This document shows positions 51,040 through 63,010 of a DNA stretch of 64,000 bases, in pieces (the stretch's first letter is position 1; each line of letters opens with the position of its first letter). The stretch comes from Cyanoderma ruficeps. Lineage: Eukaryota > Chordata > Aves > Passeriformes > Timaliidae. Made by a program: the position numbers and the translations under genes. Location of the stretch: NCBI GenBank assembly GCA_008694505.1, contig VZDJ01000090.1, positions 1,295,521 to 1,359,520 of the forward strand, given 5' to 3'. The notes below the pieces were generated by a model. It had not been told where the DNA came from and searched no databases. It worked only from the letters and a program-made list of their open reading frames with translations.

Positions 51040-51840
51040 TGCCCAAGATTTGGGGAGGGGAGGCGGAGGGGTCCCTCCGTGGAATTACGTCTGCATCTGG
51101 CATGGCCGGCCGGGCTCAGCCTGAAGTGCCCTCGGCTCCCTGTCTCCCTCGGCTCGCTCCGCACCCCGCCTGGCCAGGGGCTCTGCTTCTCCAAGCTTCT
51201 GCACCCCAAAGCCAGACCCGGCGCCGCGCAGCGCTGCCCGCCCGTCAGACCCCGGGGGCTGAGCCCCGTCCGTCGCTCCCCCGGGTGCCCCCAGCGCGGG
51301 CGGGCTGGTCCCGGCGGGAGCGCTGCCCGCCCCGGCCCCGCTCCCATCCCGGGCGCGCACCCACCTGCCCCGCGGGCCCGCGCCCCGCTCACCTCGTCCC
51401 GCCGCCGGGGCTGCTCCTGCCGCCACCAGCTCCTGCCCTCACTCCGGCGCTGGGCAGGGCGGCGGCAGCAGCATCCCCCGCCGGCCCCCCAGCTGCTGCG
51501 GCGGCACTTGCAGCCTCACGGGAACCGGCGGCGAGGGGAGGAGGGGGTGGGGGAGAGAGAAACCCCTGGCCAGGGCCCCGTCCCAGCCCTCCCCACCGCC
51601 TCCGGCACCCGGGCCCGCTCCCACGGGCCACGCAAGGCGGGGCGGGCGGCGGCGGCGACCGCGGGGACCCGCCCGGGCGCTCCTCGCTCCGCGCCGCCCC
51701 GCGCTGCCCCGCAGGTAGCGGCGGCTCCGGGCGGGCACGGCGCGTACCGCCCCGGAGGCGCGGGGAACTCGGATTCCTCCCCGTGAGCCTCCCTGCAGCC
51801 GGGCTTCGGGGCGCTGACCCTGCGATTCCCCGTGAAGCGG
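51040..51840. promoter_or_regulatory. CASR: CpG island, probable CASR promoter and exon 1 region
   Basis: About 800 bp of very GC- and CpG-rich sequence in an AT-rich neighbourhood, with GC boxes of the Sp1 type such as GGGGCGGG near 51635. It lies upstream of exon 2 in the orientation of CASR, as expected for the promoter and non-coding first exon. Human CASR has two alternative first exons and promoters, one of them GC-rich. No transcription start can be fixed from sequence alone, and a divergent transcript on the plus strand cannot be excluded. Long proline/arginine/alanine frames here on both strands are a result of composition. Confidence 0.65.
51388..51397 (-). other. CASR: Candidate splice donor of CASR non-coding exon 1
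   Basis: On the minus strand the sequence reads ACGAG|GTGAGC, close to the vertebrate donor consensus, with the GT at 51392-51391. The exon would end at 51393 and extend into the CpG island at higher coordinates. A second usable donor, GGCAG|GTGGGT, lies just downstream near 51366. This is a candidate only, as no transcript is available. Confidence 0.45.
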
Positions 51841-54809
51841 CACTCGACAGGTTGGCACTCGGGGACTTAACCCTGCAGCAGGACGCTACCGCGGGGGAAG
51901 AAAAAAAAAAAATCATTGAATCATTGCTTGCTCAGTTTTCTTTTCAAGACTGGGGTCTTCTTCCAGCTCACAATGAAAAACTCTCACCTCCCAGTTTATG
52001 CTGTTCCCTGGTACTTGAAGCTCACACAGTAGGCACCAGGGACCTGTATTTCTTGAAGACGAAAATCCTCATCTTGCTCTGTACAGTTAAATTTTGGTGT
52101 AGTTGTGCAGATTTTTACAGCTATAGATCTGCTATACCCACCAGTTGATTTGGATCTTAAGAACTGAAATAGAGAGAACAAAATGTTTTCATTATTATAT
52201 GGTAGCACTTACATTATTACACTGCTTTCCAAGTCCAAAAATCTTTCAACACTCTTTGAGAGCAACAGCGTTTTGGGATCATTACACAGTTTCTATTTGA
52301 AAACTCTTAACCTCATAAACCACTTTTTTTAAGGAAAAGTAGCATGTAGCCCTACACACAGACTCTGGTGCCATTCTACAGCCCAGCCTTAGAAGTTTGA
52401 ATCTGTCCTGAGCATACAGTTTTCCTTTGACAAATAATAACAACAAAAATATTGTTAGAGTTACAATATACTGGTGAGAGTGACCAGAATGCATTAAAAG
52501 TGTGTTGTATTTTTACCTTGAAGAGGTGATAGAGACCTTTATTTCTGACAGAGATCCATGAGACCTAACTTCAGTAAATATATAGTCTATATATTATTGC
52601 AGAATCACCCACCGACCTGAAGTCACTTACATACTCAAATGGAATTTCATGTATTAGGATACAGCAAATTTTGCTAAATAATTGGTTTTTCTTTCCTGCT
52701 TTTACTGCAATACATTAATTTTTCATGAAATAGATCATCATCCTTTTGACAGTTAATGCAATATAATTGCACAACCATAATGAAATGCCAGCAAATATTT
52801 TTCAGATTAAAAAAACAACCCTAAAAAATTACTGATTCCACAGGTGAAAAAATAGCTTTCTTAATTCTTAATCATGCTTAATTGGAGAAGGTTTCAGATA
52901 CATGGTCTACAAATTCAGAGAATTCCCTCCTAATGTTATATTAAACTTTGATTTACAGCCCCAAGAAAACTTAACACTTCCCCGCAGCAGTCAAAAATCT
53001 TAATGTTTCAAATCCTAAATCAAAATAAAATCTTGTTTGAAGAAACACTACAGATTTCTTTGTACACCAAGTATGTGGACTCAGGCTCTTCAGGGCTATG
53101 CTGTAGCATGGCAATGAAACAAAACTTTTTTTTTTTTTTTTTAAAGGCTGTTCTCTTGTTGTGAAGAAACTTGAGGAGAACAGGAAGTTGTTTTTTTTAA
53201 ATAATCATGTAGTTGTGGGGCAGAGACAGAAAAGATGAAAGAAAATCTTTAAAATGGTAAATTCCAAATTTCTTCTACAAAATCTGTAAATCAGATACTG
53301 CTGTATTCATTGCTGCACTACCTCCACATAGCCAACCATGCTATTTATGCCACAGGGGGTTTTGTGGCCCAGTACTTCATGCATGGCTGTATTAAATAGA
53401 AAACACTGTAACAGAAAGTTTTATTTTTTAATTTCTCTCAATATTAATTGTAGCTCCCCATTATCTGCAACTTCATCACATTGTGATGGTTTCTTCCACC
53501 ATGACAACAGCAAAAGAACAAAAACTGTTTCCAGCAATAAAAATCAGACAAGGAAGAGGCATCAGGACAAGCCCACTGGGACAGTCTTTGATCTTGCTAG
53601 ACAACTCTTTGGCTTCTAGAACTCAGCAACACAAGCCAAGGTAATAGGATGACATCCATTCAGGGCCCTTGTATTTAAGCCTATGCGGCATGGCAGGCAT
53701 TATTCCTTTTTCTCACCTAGAGAGTTCAAGCAGATCATACCAGAATGCACTTTATCAGGGCACCCTCAGATCCCAAGTGTTTTGGGGAGCCCAGCCAGGA
53801 TGTAGAAGGCTCAGTTCTTTCCATTTCCATTTCTGTGGGATTTGAACCCACATCTCTCACTTAGCGAGGAAATAGCCTGAACAGCTGACCACAGAGCATT
53901 CCAGAGGAAGAATTACCTTTGCTCCCCTTTTCAAACCCATGTTATCCGTCATTTTGATTCACATGGCTTAATTTTATTTTGAATTAGGTGGGAGGAAAAA
54001 GAAAGAGTAAGCTACTTACACCAGGGGAATACTAACATTCCGAGTCCTGTGCTAATGACAGTTATTGCAAGTTTTACTCTATTCCCTTTTCAGATGAACC
54101 TGACATTTTTAATAGAGACTCTGGACCCAAGCCACTTTCAGTTATGACATGATTTGGAAGTCCTTACATCTCAGCTTCTCTCTGTCTTTGCCATATACAA
54201 CAAACATGTAAAATACAGCATAAAAATAACAAATAAAATCCCAATACCTTTCTTAAAAATTTATTTCCTTCTCTATTGTAATTCTAAACAGCATCAGTAG
54301 CACAGTGATATAATACCTGTAAAAGGATGAAACTAACAGATACTGAGAAACACTTCTATTTCAAAGGCACATTTGAGAGGAAAAGGAATACACAGAACTA
54401 CTTAACCTTAGTTCCTTTGAAACTACAAGTCAAGCCTACCTTTGAGTATTTCCTGGAAATACCCCAAGCCATTAAAGAAGGAAAATCTGGGAAGGGCCCA
54501 CATGGAATACCAGACCTAAGGATAAAGGAGAGAAAAGCTGAGGTAGCAAGAGACTTCTCTGGGTTCCATGATAGTGTGGTCATCTCTACTGCACTGTGGC
54601 CTTCAGGGTTTGATCTCAAATGATCAAAAGCTGCATTGTCAGGCCAGTCTTCCAAGTTCCAGCAGGTCCCTTGTGATGGAAAGACACCTGTAGTGTCAGT
54701 GGGCAGATTCTTCAGGGAGCTACCAAGGGAGTCTCACAGACCCGGGAGAGAGTTCAGAAACACAGAAAGATGCTCAGAAACAGCTGCCTTCCTCATGTAA
54801 GAGAGTTGC

Positions 54810-55080
54810 TGTAGAGACGGATATGATACACCGTGCAAAGTAGCAAAAGCTTCTCATTTATTTGCTGCATGTTCCCTTTTTATACATTTCTAAACAACCC
54901 GTGTACTTAAATTATTGGTTAATTAAAACAGCTCATCGTGTTCATTGGCACAAAGCAATAACATCAATATATTTGGCAAGTATCCATAAAAATCTAAAGG
55001 CATGTATTAATTTCTGCTTCTTTACTACAAAACTGCAAATATCCTTCTAATTGTCTCTGTTTTATCGGTCCTGATACGGA
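54810..55080 (-). mobile_element. LTR-like module, right boundary unresolved
   Basis: On the minus strand a TATA box (GTATAAAAAGGG, 54885-54874) is followed by AATAAA (54862-54857) and, after about 45 bp, a TCTCTACA end at 54810. This spacing matches the compact promoter and poly(A) layout of avian LTRs, including the solo LTR at 21 kb. I could not find a matching TG start, terminal inverted repeat or target duplication on the right, so the extent is provisional. Sequence to the right (55.1-56.4 kb) could be decayed internal sequence but matches nothing I recognise. Confidence 0.4.
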
Positions 55081-57365
55081 CGACCTTGTCTTCTTCCTTT
55101 CATGGGTATACATGAATCTTACCAACTCCTTCTTCCGCTAACTCAGTCATTTGGCTCACAGACCCACTGTCAGCCCCTCCAGATAAGAGTTTTGTGTTGG
55201 CTGAAAAGGCTGCTATAGTTTTCAGCTGCATCTCCTCAGATGCCCAGGTGCAGTAGCAACTCAGTCCAAAGCATATTGGAAGAGAAGATGGTAGCTGCTG
55301 GAAAGGACTCTTGGAAGAGATCATTGATTGGAGTGGCATCTGTAACCAGCTGGACCTACCAAGGATTTATGTATATATTGAGCAGAACTAAGGCAGATAG
55401 AGTCTCATGGTCTGTCTTTTAGGGCACAGTTGGGCAAATTATGCTGGTTGATGATTCTTTTGACGATGTCTCTTATGATTCCTGGTCAGGAATAATGGCA
55501 TTGCTCAGCCATCTTACACGGCTCTGTGAAGGGTTTTCTCTATTCCAGGTTAATTTCCTAATGAGTAGCCAGAGTAGGAAATGTGCAGATGCCATGAGGT
55601 GATGAAGTCTCACAAAGGTGAGGGCAGTGGTGAGATCCTGTGTTGATGTGAGCAGGGCAGGTGACAGCTTGTAAGACAAAGTACTGAAGGTACTGTATTG
55701 CATACAGGCATTTTGTTAATTGATTGCCTCTAGCTGTGAAGGACAAGCGAATCCTACAGAGGCATTTTCCTGCAGAAACTCTTTAGAGGGGCAACTCTTC
55801 CCATCACCTGGACAAAAATGTAGGCCATCTCTCAAACAGAACTTCTGCAGCTTTCAGGTTAAGTCTCTCAAGTCAGGCAGCACTCCAAAAGGTCTTGGAA
55901 AGCTGCTTGATTCACCTAGTCCTTGTCAGGAGTATGAACAGGTGCTAGGACAGGCTTCCTGTTCTTGTAACTTAGCTTCTTCCAGTTTACCTGTGTCCCT
56001 TATCCAGGGTGTGCGTGTGGCTGGAGAAGAAGAGAGATATAAAGGCTAGATGCCAAGGTGCAAAGTCAAATGGGATAACGGGAAAGTTTAATGTTCCTTC
56101 AGACAAAGCTTCCTGAGGATGCAGCCACTGTTAGTCAGAGGTATACTTCGTACAATGGATGTGGATGTAAGTGCCTCGACCCAGTTGCTGGGAAGCTGAA
56201 GCCCAAATCTGAGCCAAATTACTCATGGCTGAGTCTTTTTCCCAAGGCCTGGCATGCTGAAGAGAATTATACAATGAGGCCTAAACCAGGATCTCCATTG
56301 TTTTGTTCTGGAGCACAAGTTCAGGGAAGTATGAGACCAGGAGAATGGCAAAGTCTGCCTCAACTTCTTAAACTACTTTTACTGCAAATAAAAGAAGCTA
56401 GACTGATAGTTTGAAGACTGACAACCCAGAAGGCTGAGGTCTTCTTTCTGTTGTACAAACCAAGCACCACAGGCAAGGCATATCCCTGTCTCCCTCTACC
56501 TTAGAATGTTCCTCAGCTTCAGCTTGTAGTAGAGAAAAGGCTTTATTAAAACCTTCCTCTGCTGAGACTGAATGGTGAGTACTCAGAAGAAACATGCAAG
56601 ATGAGTTTTTATAAGGATTCAGAGAAAATTTGAGCTGCTGGGTTGTGAAGGAAATGCTGGAGAGAGACTGAGACTGTTGGGGGGGGTGTGCTTTGGCTGT
56701 GTAGATGTGGCTATATCACTGTCTAGTGGCTGTCCCATGGAACACAAGTCCCCATGCTGCAGCTAGACTTGGTGGATACACCACGTGCTCAAATAATGAG
56801 TTCTGTGTTTTTTAAGCCAAAAATTTTTCTCCCCCTGCTGAGGAACATGAAGTTTGTGTATCTGTAACACATGGATCCCTTACAGAGGAGGAGATTTGCT
56901 CTTGAAGGACAGTTTATACTGTTTTGGTCAGTGCAGGAATGAAGTTTTTGGTTACGAAATGCTTAAGGATTAGACTGGTATTGCACTACCCAAAATGAAA
57001 TCTACTGGGCCAACTAGGAGTGAAACATAAACAAGGCAAAATCTGAATTAAAAGCTGCTAGAGGGAGACAGCACCCAGTGTGCATTGGATAAAACCAGCA
57101 GCCCTGTGGACTGAGAACAATCCAACAACAACTCCAACCCAGCTCCACAAATGTTATTGAACAAGTCTCATGAAGGTGTGTCCTATGTGAATTAGCCTTA
57201 AACAAAGAGGACTAAAAATCTCAAGCTTGTTCCTTCTTCCTCCCTGCTGTCTTGGTTTAAAAAGTTGAAAAGTCATGATTAAATTGGCCGCACTTGTTAT
57301 TTAATATGTTTTATTTAGTTTGTATCTATGATTTTTTTAAATATTTATCATATTGCTAAAGAATG

Positions 57366-57560
57366 GTGACTGTTTTCATAGAAACTGGAGATGGAAGAGA
57401 CCCAATAAGTTCACATCCAGTCCATCCCCCCTGCTGCTGCTGCAGAATTGTTCTGCATGTACATTTTCCAGGACCACCTCCAAACTAATTCTGAAATGTT
57501 CTTCTTTCTTGGTGAGGGTCTGTGCTCCTTGTTGCTGGTGATCTCGAAGTAGCTGGTGGC
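57366..57560 (-). mobile_element. CR1 LINE fragment (older type)
   Basis: The reverse-complemented CR1 3' end is recognisable from GGAGATGGAAGAGACCC (57386-57402) and CATCCAGTCCATCCCCC (57414-57430). A diverged stretch in the style of the older CR1 subfamilies follows. The boundaries are approximate. A longer minus-strand frame across it is not a gene. Confidence 0.6.
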
Positions 57561-60500
57561 GCCCATTCTCATAAATCCTTCACTCCTTCCCCCCTTCATC
57601 TTCTTTATTCTCACATTTTCTTTACTCCTTTCCCTCTTCATCTTATTTGTTCTTATATTCCTTTTTCGGGCACAGGCACTTCTTATTTGGTTATCCTTAA
57701 ATGTTTCTTCTCCCTCCTTAGATTCTTTAAAAGGATCTGCGCAGTTGGGCAGGGTTACTCTGGCAGATGCAAGCAGCCCAAGCAATATCATTTGAGCAGT
57801 TATTTGTTAAGCAACCCTACCCTGGAATATCCTGTCCTGGGGAGTATGAAAAACCAAAACAAAATCTCCAAGGCATTTGCTGAATATCAAAGCAGAAGCA
57901 CACAGAGAACATTGGCCCTCTATTAAACACAGCCAAGCACACTCTTCTTAAAATCCTATTCTGTTACAATTCTTCGGCAAAGAATTTTCTGCTAAAGATA
58001 TTATTTATAACTATTGCAGTTCCTTTCTTTATTACCCAGTCCCTGTGTTGGTTTGATCTACAGGTCACATTTGGCTTACTTGGGGCAGCTTAGTGAGCTG
58101 GCTGTTTTCCCTCATGGCAGTCATCTTGTGCTTCAGGAGCTAGCCATGGATAAAATAACAGTTTCATGTCCACATTTTATGATTGCAAAGAAAACTTTCC
58201 ACATGTGAGCCAGACAAAATGGATGTGGTGATATTGCACCAGAAAGCTGCCAGCTTCAAAAAATAATCCAAGAAGTGAAACTTGCTTTTCTCATTTCAGC
58301 TCTAGAGCCTGTGAACAACTATTTAAGAATCAGTGTGGCTAACAATGGGTCTGTTTGATCATAAATTTATAGACAACTAATGTGAAAAAACAGGCCACTG
58401 AGGATGAAGCTTTCCAGCATGAGCACAGTAACTGAACTGAAGGCAAAATTTACTAATGTCTGGCTGTCTGCTCTTCTCAATCAGGCTCGTCCTGTATTCT
58501 CTGATCTTTCTTTGGTCAATTTTGTTTTGTTGTTGTTTGGGGCTTTTTTGTTTGTTTGGGGCTTTTTTTCTTCTGATGTTAGTTCTCTCACAGTCTTCCT
58601 TTATTTTCACATCTGTATTTCTTCTCTGTATTTCCATCATTTGGTTCAGGTCAGCTACAGAAAACACCTGCACACATTGCCCTGTTGTTTTTACCTTAGG
58701 TTGAAGCACAAAAGCAGCACATCAGCCTGAGGAAATAGTGATTATTAAGTCTGCAGGTCTGTAAATGTTATTCCCTTTGTGTTAGTCTGCAGTTAATGAA
58801 ATGTTGGGATGGAAAACCATCAAAGCTGACCTCAGAGGAGGCTTCCAAACATTTCTTCAACCTAAGCAAAAGTTATACTATAGAATTAAAAATAAACACA
58901 GAAATCAGAAATACATTGAAATCAGAAGACTTTTTGAAGTTTCAGGAGTGTTTTCCCTCACATATTTAGAAGGGCATTTGGAGCACCTATATGTACATAC
59001 TGAAAATTTTCAAGGTGAAAACTGAATTGTAAGTGTTCATTTACTCTTGGGAAGCCTCTTGATCTTCTCTTATGTTTCCCACAGCTCCTTAGCTCCCATC
59101 CTACCTTTTCTGCTGCTCTTCTATCAAGAGAGTGAGTCACAGAAGTGCTGCATTTCAGCCAGATTTCTAGCCATATGTACATATGCTTGCTTTTTTGGGT
59201 TACTCTCCCAGCTCCTTTCTCTTGTAATTTTTATTCTGTTTTTGAGTTGCACATACTATCTGCCCCAAAATTGTGGCATTTCCAGAGAATTTGCACTTTG
59301 ACTAATAAACAGCCTTCTAAGAACAGAAGAATCTTAATTAACTCACACACTAACTATAATCTTAAAATGTGATTTATTTGAACAGTCAGTGCTGTTTCAT
59401 GTGATTGGAGATGTGAGTAGATTTTGACAGATTGGCTGGGTGTGGGTTTTGTGTTTGATTTTGGTCAGTTCTGGTATTATGTGCCTTGACAAACATTAAC
59501 TGAGATGAATCTTAAGTTCAGCTGCTGGCACGATTAATTATTCTTGATGATGAAAATTACTAGCTATTTTTCTCTACAATCTTTATAAGTCAAAGTTTTT
59601 ACTCTAGTAAAAGACTGACTGCTAATGCACTGTTTTACATAAATCACAGGGATCTGCCTTTCTACAAATTAGTTACTGTCTCCTATTGTTATCAAATAAC
59701 AATAGACATGAAGAACGAGTGGAGTGAGCAGTGATGTAAAGCAGATTCTTTAGGATATTTACTGTATAACACATAACAGGAGGTGACTCAAAGTATAAGG
59801 CCCCATCAAAAGATCTGAACAGCTCTCTGAAGGTTCTCTATGCAGTAAAGAGTCAGCATGTGGCAATATTTGCTCCTAAACTTCAGCCAGGGCCTTAAAA
59901 TTTGAATAAAAAAAAATCTTAAAAACAAGATGAACGTAGTTCTCCATATCTTTTTAGATTCATGCAAAATGCCATCAGTCTTCCCTCTGCACTTCTACTC
60001 GTTCACAACAATCTAACCAGTTTAGCTGATGTTGAGTGAGAAAAGAGATAATAAGAAATTCACAGACATTGACTTTTGTGCATGTATTCACTAAGCTTTA
60101 GGCCTCAACTGCAATGAAAGCACTTGGACATCTCAATGGACATGTAGATGAACATCAGGTTCACCCAAACAATGCATTCCATAAAAGTGTTAAATTGTAA
60201 ACTGGGGATCTTCTGCCTCTGATTTGCACTACTGTGGCAACAGATGGAATGTTGTATCAAGTGCAGGTGTTCTTATTTTAAGACAGATGGCCTTAAAACT
60301 GGAGATGAGCAAGAAAAAGGACATAAGAATGATGAAAGATTTGGGAAAAAAAGCCTCGGTGAAAATTTGGAAGAGACAGATTTGTTTAGGTTATGAAAAG
60401 GAAGATGGAGATGTGAGTTTATCACAGCCATTCAGTACCAACAGGGTGGTGGGCAAGGTGGTAAATAGAATTCAGTTTCAAAGTCAAACTCAGTTTTCTG

Positions 60501-62779
60501 GTACAAAAAGGAAAAAAGTAAATAACCTTTCCTGTTTGGTGCTTCAAGCTGGAGAGAATGAGAGCTCTCAACTCACATATGGAGAGACACCCATTTGCCT
60601 GCATTTACACCCAGACACCTAGTCTAGCAAGACACACTTATTGGAATCTGAATTTATGCAAATTCAGACTTGAAATCAAGTAAATTTGGTAATATTGCTG
60701 ACAAATAGTTGTCAGAACAATTACCAACAAGTACTCATGCAAAATACTTTCTATTAAAAACTGGGGGTTTTTTAGTAGTTAGGACATTAATACCAAATCC
60801 AACAGTCTCTATCACAGAGGATGTCAAACTATATGTTCACAATGCATCTGTCTTTACAATATCCCAGCCTCTGAATTTATGCTTTCATTACAGTATTGTT
60901 TCATCATCAGTCTTAATGAAGCTCTCATTAACCACCTCTGCGTTCCTGTGAAATGGTCACATGCACTATTCTGCCATTACTGAATAAATCTACTCATTAA
61001 AGAAAGGAAATAATTAATCTCCTCTTGTCTTCTGTGTCACAGTTGCTAATGGGATGATATGACATCTAAAATGTAGATTAGAAAGTACATTGTGTTTCTT
61101 TTTAAAAGCATAAAAAGCAATTTAAAACGTTGCTATTGTATTGTATCTACTTTTTGTGATACCCTTTGCCACACTTATCATGGTTTAGAATGTGCTTCTT
61201 GGATAGAGTGAGTCTTCAAGGTTTTATAGATGATGAGAAATTTCTGGCTGACTTTTAAATACTCATGTTTTGTTCAATATTGACATTGTGTTTGAAGAGC
61301 AGGGAAAAAGAGGTAATCATGTTTAGCTATATGTCCTACTACATTTTTTTCTGTGTCAACAGTTTCCATGACAAGATGCCTCAACTAAGGAAGCATTTTG
61401 CTTCTTGGAAAGCTCTTTGCTCCAAACCCACACTTGTTTATGTATTGCCTCTAATTTGTACATAGGATTCAACTCACTTGAATTAATATCCTCATTCAGT
61501 ATTGCAGAGATAAATTGCAGATAGTTACAAGAATGAGGAACTCTGCAAACAAACAGTCTCTGTCCTGCTGGGCATTGATTTATTCCATAGGCTTTTAGTG
61601 CCAGGTATTTGTAAACCTTTCCGCCTTACCAGCTGTGACTTGATCTAATTGTCTGTAACAAATCTTGGTACAATCTTGTTTACCTCATTATCTGTCAGGG
61701 ACTGTCCAGTTTACCTGACTGATTCCACAGGCACACCACTCCTCTACCTGGTGGCCAATTCAATAACTAAGTTGCTGTTAAAATAAAACAAAGGGACACG
61801 ACCCAAATAGTTCTGGACTTTTATCAAAAAGAAAGAGGCTAACAAGATACTTGGAAGAATATAATTTATCACCTGGTTGAATCTGGAGCTATGGCTCCAA
61901 GGAAATCCTCTTAGCAGAGCCACAGGGTTAAGGGATTCCTGTTCGCCACTATCAGATCCAAACACTCATTTACCCCTCTTTGTTGTGTGTGGTTGACTGT
62001 GGAGGTGGACAGGAAATTGGGGAATAGATCTGATAAAATTAAAAATATGTATGCTTTTAATTTGGTCCTGTCTCCTATACAGACCCACAAACATCACCAT
62101 GACTAATGAGGCTGGATAGTAGGGAAAGGGAATCTGCCAGAACCAGGAGAAATAGCTATAAAAAGTGGCCTGAAAGTATCTTCTATTCCTTGAGGTTTCC
62201 TGAAACTGTTCTAAGTGTTCCAGATTCAAAATACAAGTATGCTGTCTTTTTCTTTATGATGATAATTGCATAGTCCTCCACGAATAGTCACACTTACTGC
62301 TTTCACTGTTTTCCTTCTCTTTTAGTCTTTACGCTTCCTTTGAGTTGTTTGCTTTTCTAGTAGCACTTTCAGCCCTCAGAAAATATTGTAGTTATTAATT
62401 TTTTAACTTTTCCCAGAATCCAATTTATTTTGCTTGGAGTTTGAAATAAACCCATCATCCATCATCTTGTGAGACAGGAGACAACATTTGGCACTGTAGC
62501 TTGGTGTTAGTAGCATTCTTCAAACTTATTTTTCTACTGCTGGTTTGTTTTGGGAGACGGCAAAAATTTTGTAATTTGCATTGGCTTTTTTCTTCTTTTT
62601 ATTTTAATGGTAGTTGGTTTTATTTATTTTACTCTTTGTTTTTAGACGTACTTATGCAGTCCAAGAGGACTTACAGAGATTACAACTGCTTGCATCTCAG
62701 GTACCAGTTGTTTACCTTTCAGCTTCTTGTTGAATTTGGTAGGTTAGGAGATGCCATGTGAAGATTAAAAGCCTGTCAT

Positions 62780-63010
62780 GTCCACATCCTGAGTGCTGTC
62801 CTCAGCTCTGGTCTTTCCCACTGAGAACAGGATATACTGGAACTAGAAGAGGTACAAAAGAATAAGGATTATCAGTGAACTGGAATAGTTTATGTACCGA
62901 CAGATATTAAATATGCTGTTCAGCTTGGAAACGAGGCAGCTGAGGTATGTTATGGTAGAGGTCAGAAAAATCATGAATGTGTTGGAAAAAGCAAAAGATA
63001 AATTTGCCAT
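62780..63010 (+). mobile_element. Ancient CR1 LINE remnant (ORF2 C-terminal region)
   Basis: Old CR1 blocks occur in order: TCCTGAGTGCTGTCCTCAGC (62787-62806), CAGGATATACTGGAACTAGA (62828-62847), GTTCAGCTTGGAAACGAGGC (62919-62938), GTAGAGGTCAGAAAAATCAT (62955-62974) and GTGTTGGAAAAAG (62979-62991). It is diverged and non-coding, of the same broad age class as the 34-kb remnant. Confidence 0.72.

Larger units (their letters stand above)
19379..51392 (-). other. CASR: CASR intron 1 (inferred extent)
   Basis: About 32 kb between the inferred exon 1 donor in the CpG island and the exon 2 acceptor. The right end is an inference because exon 1 is non-coding and was not confirmed. A long first intron is also seen in human CASR. 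It holds most of the repeats in the window, listed separately. No second gene was recognised within it. Stretches with nothing identified include about 24-32 kb, 35-41 kb and 42-51 kb, apart from the short repeats noted. Confidence 0.65.

Noticed and set aside
51022..52148. Long plus- and minus-strand reading frames (up to 348 codons) in the CpG island
   Set aside because: They are rich in Pro, Arg, Ala and Gly on all frames and both strands, which is what stop-poor GC-rich DNA gives. There is no domain and no support from splice sites.
52185..52200. TATA-like ATATAATAA on the minus strand upstream of the CpG island
   Set aside because: The site is in AT-rich DNA where such words are common, with no linked start signal or donor.
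57411..57791. 126-codon minus-strand frame with basic residues
   Set aside because: It runs through a CR1 fragment and a T-rich low-complexity stretch; no domain, signal or neighbouring exon is seen.
60240..60420. Stretch resembling an ancient CR1 on the plus strand
   Set aside because: The order of a few words is suggestive, but the match is too loose to annotate without an alignment.
61540..62000. Minus-strand frame and A/T motifs suggesting another LTR
   Set aside because: The ends and the promoter arrangement could not be defined, and no target duplication was seen.
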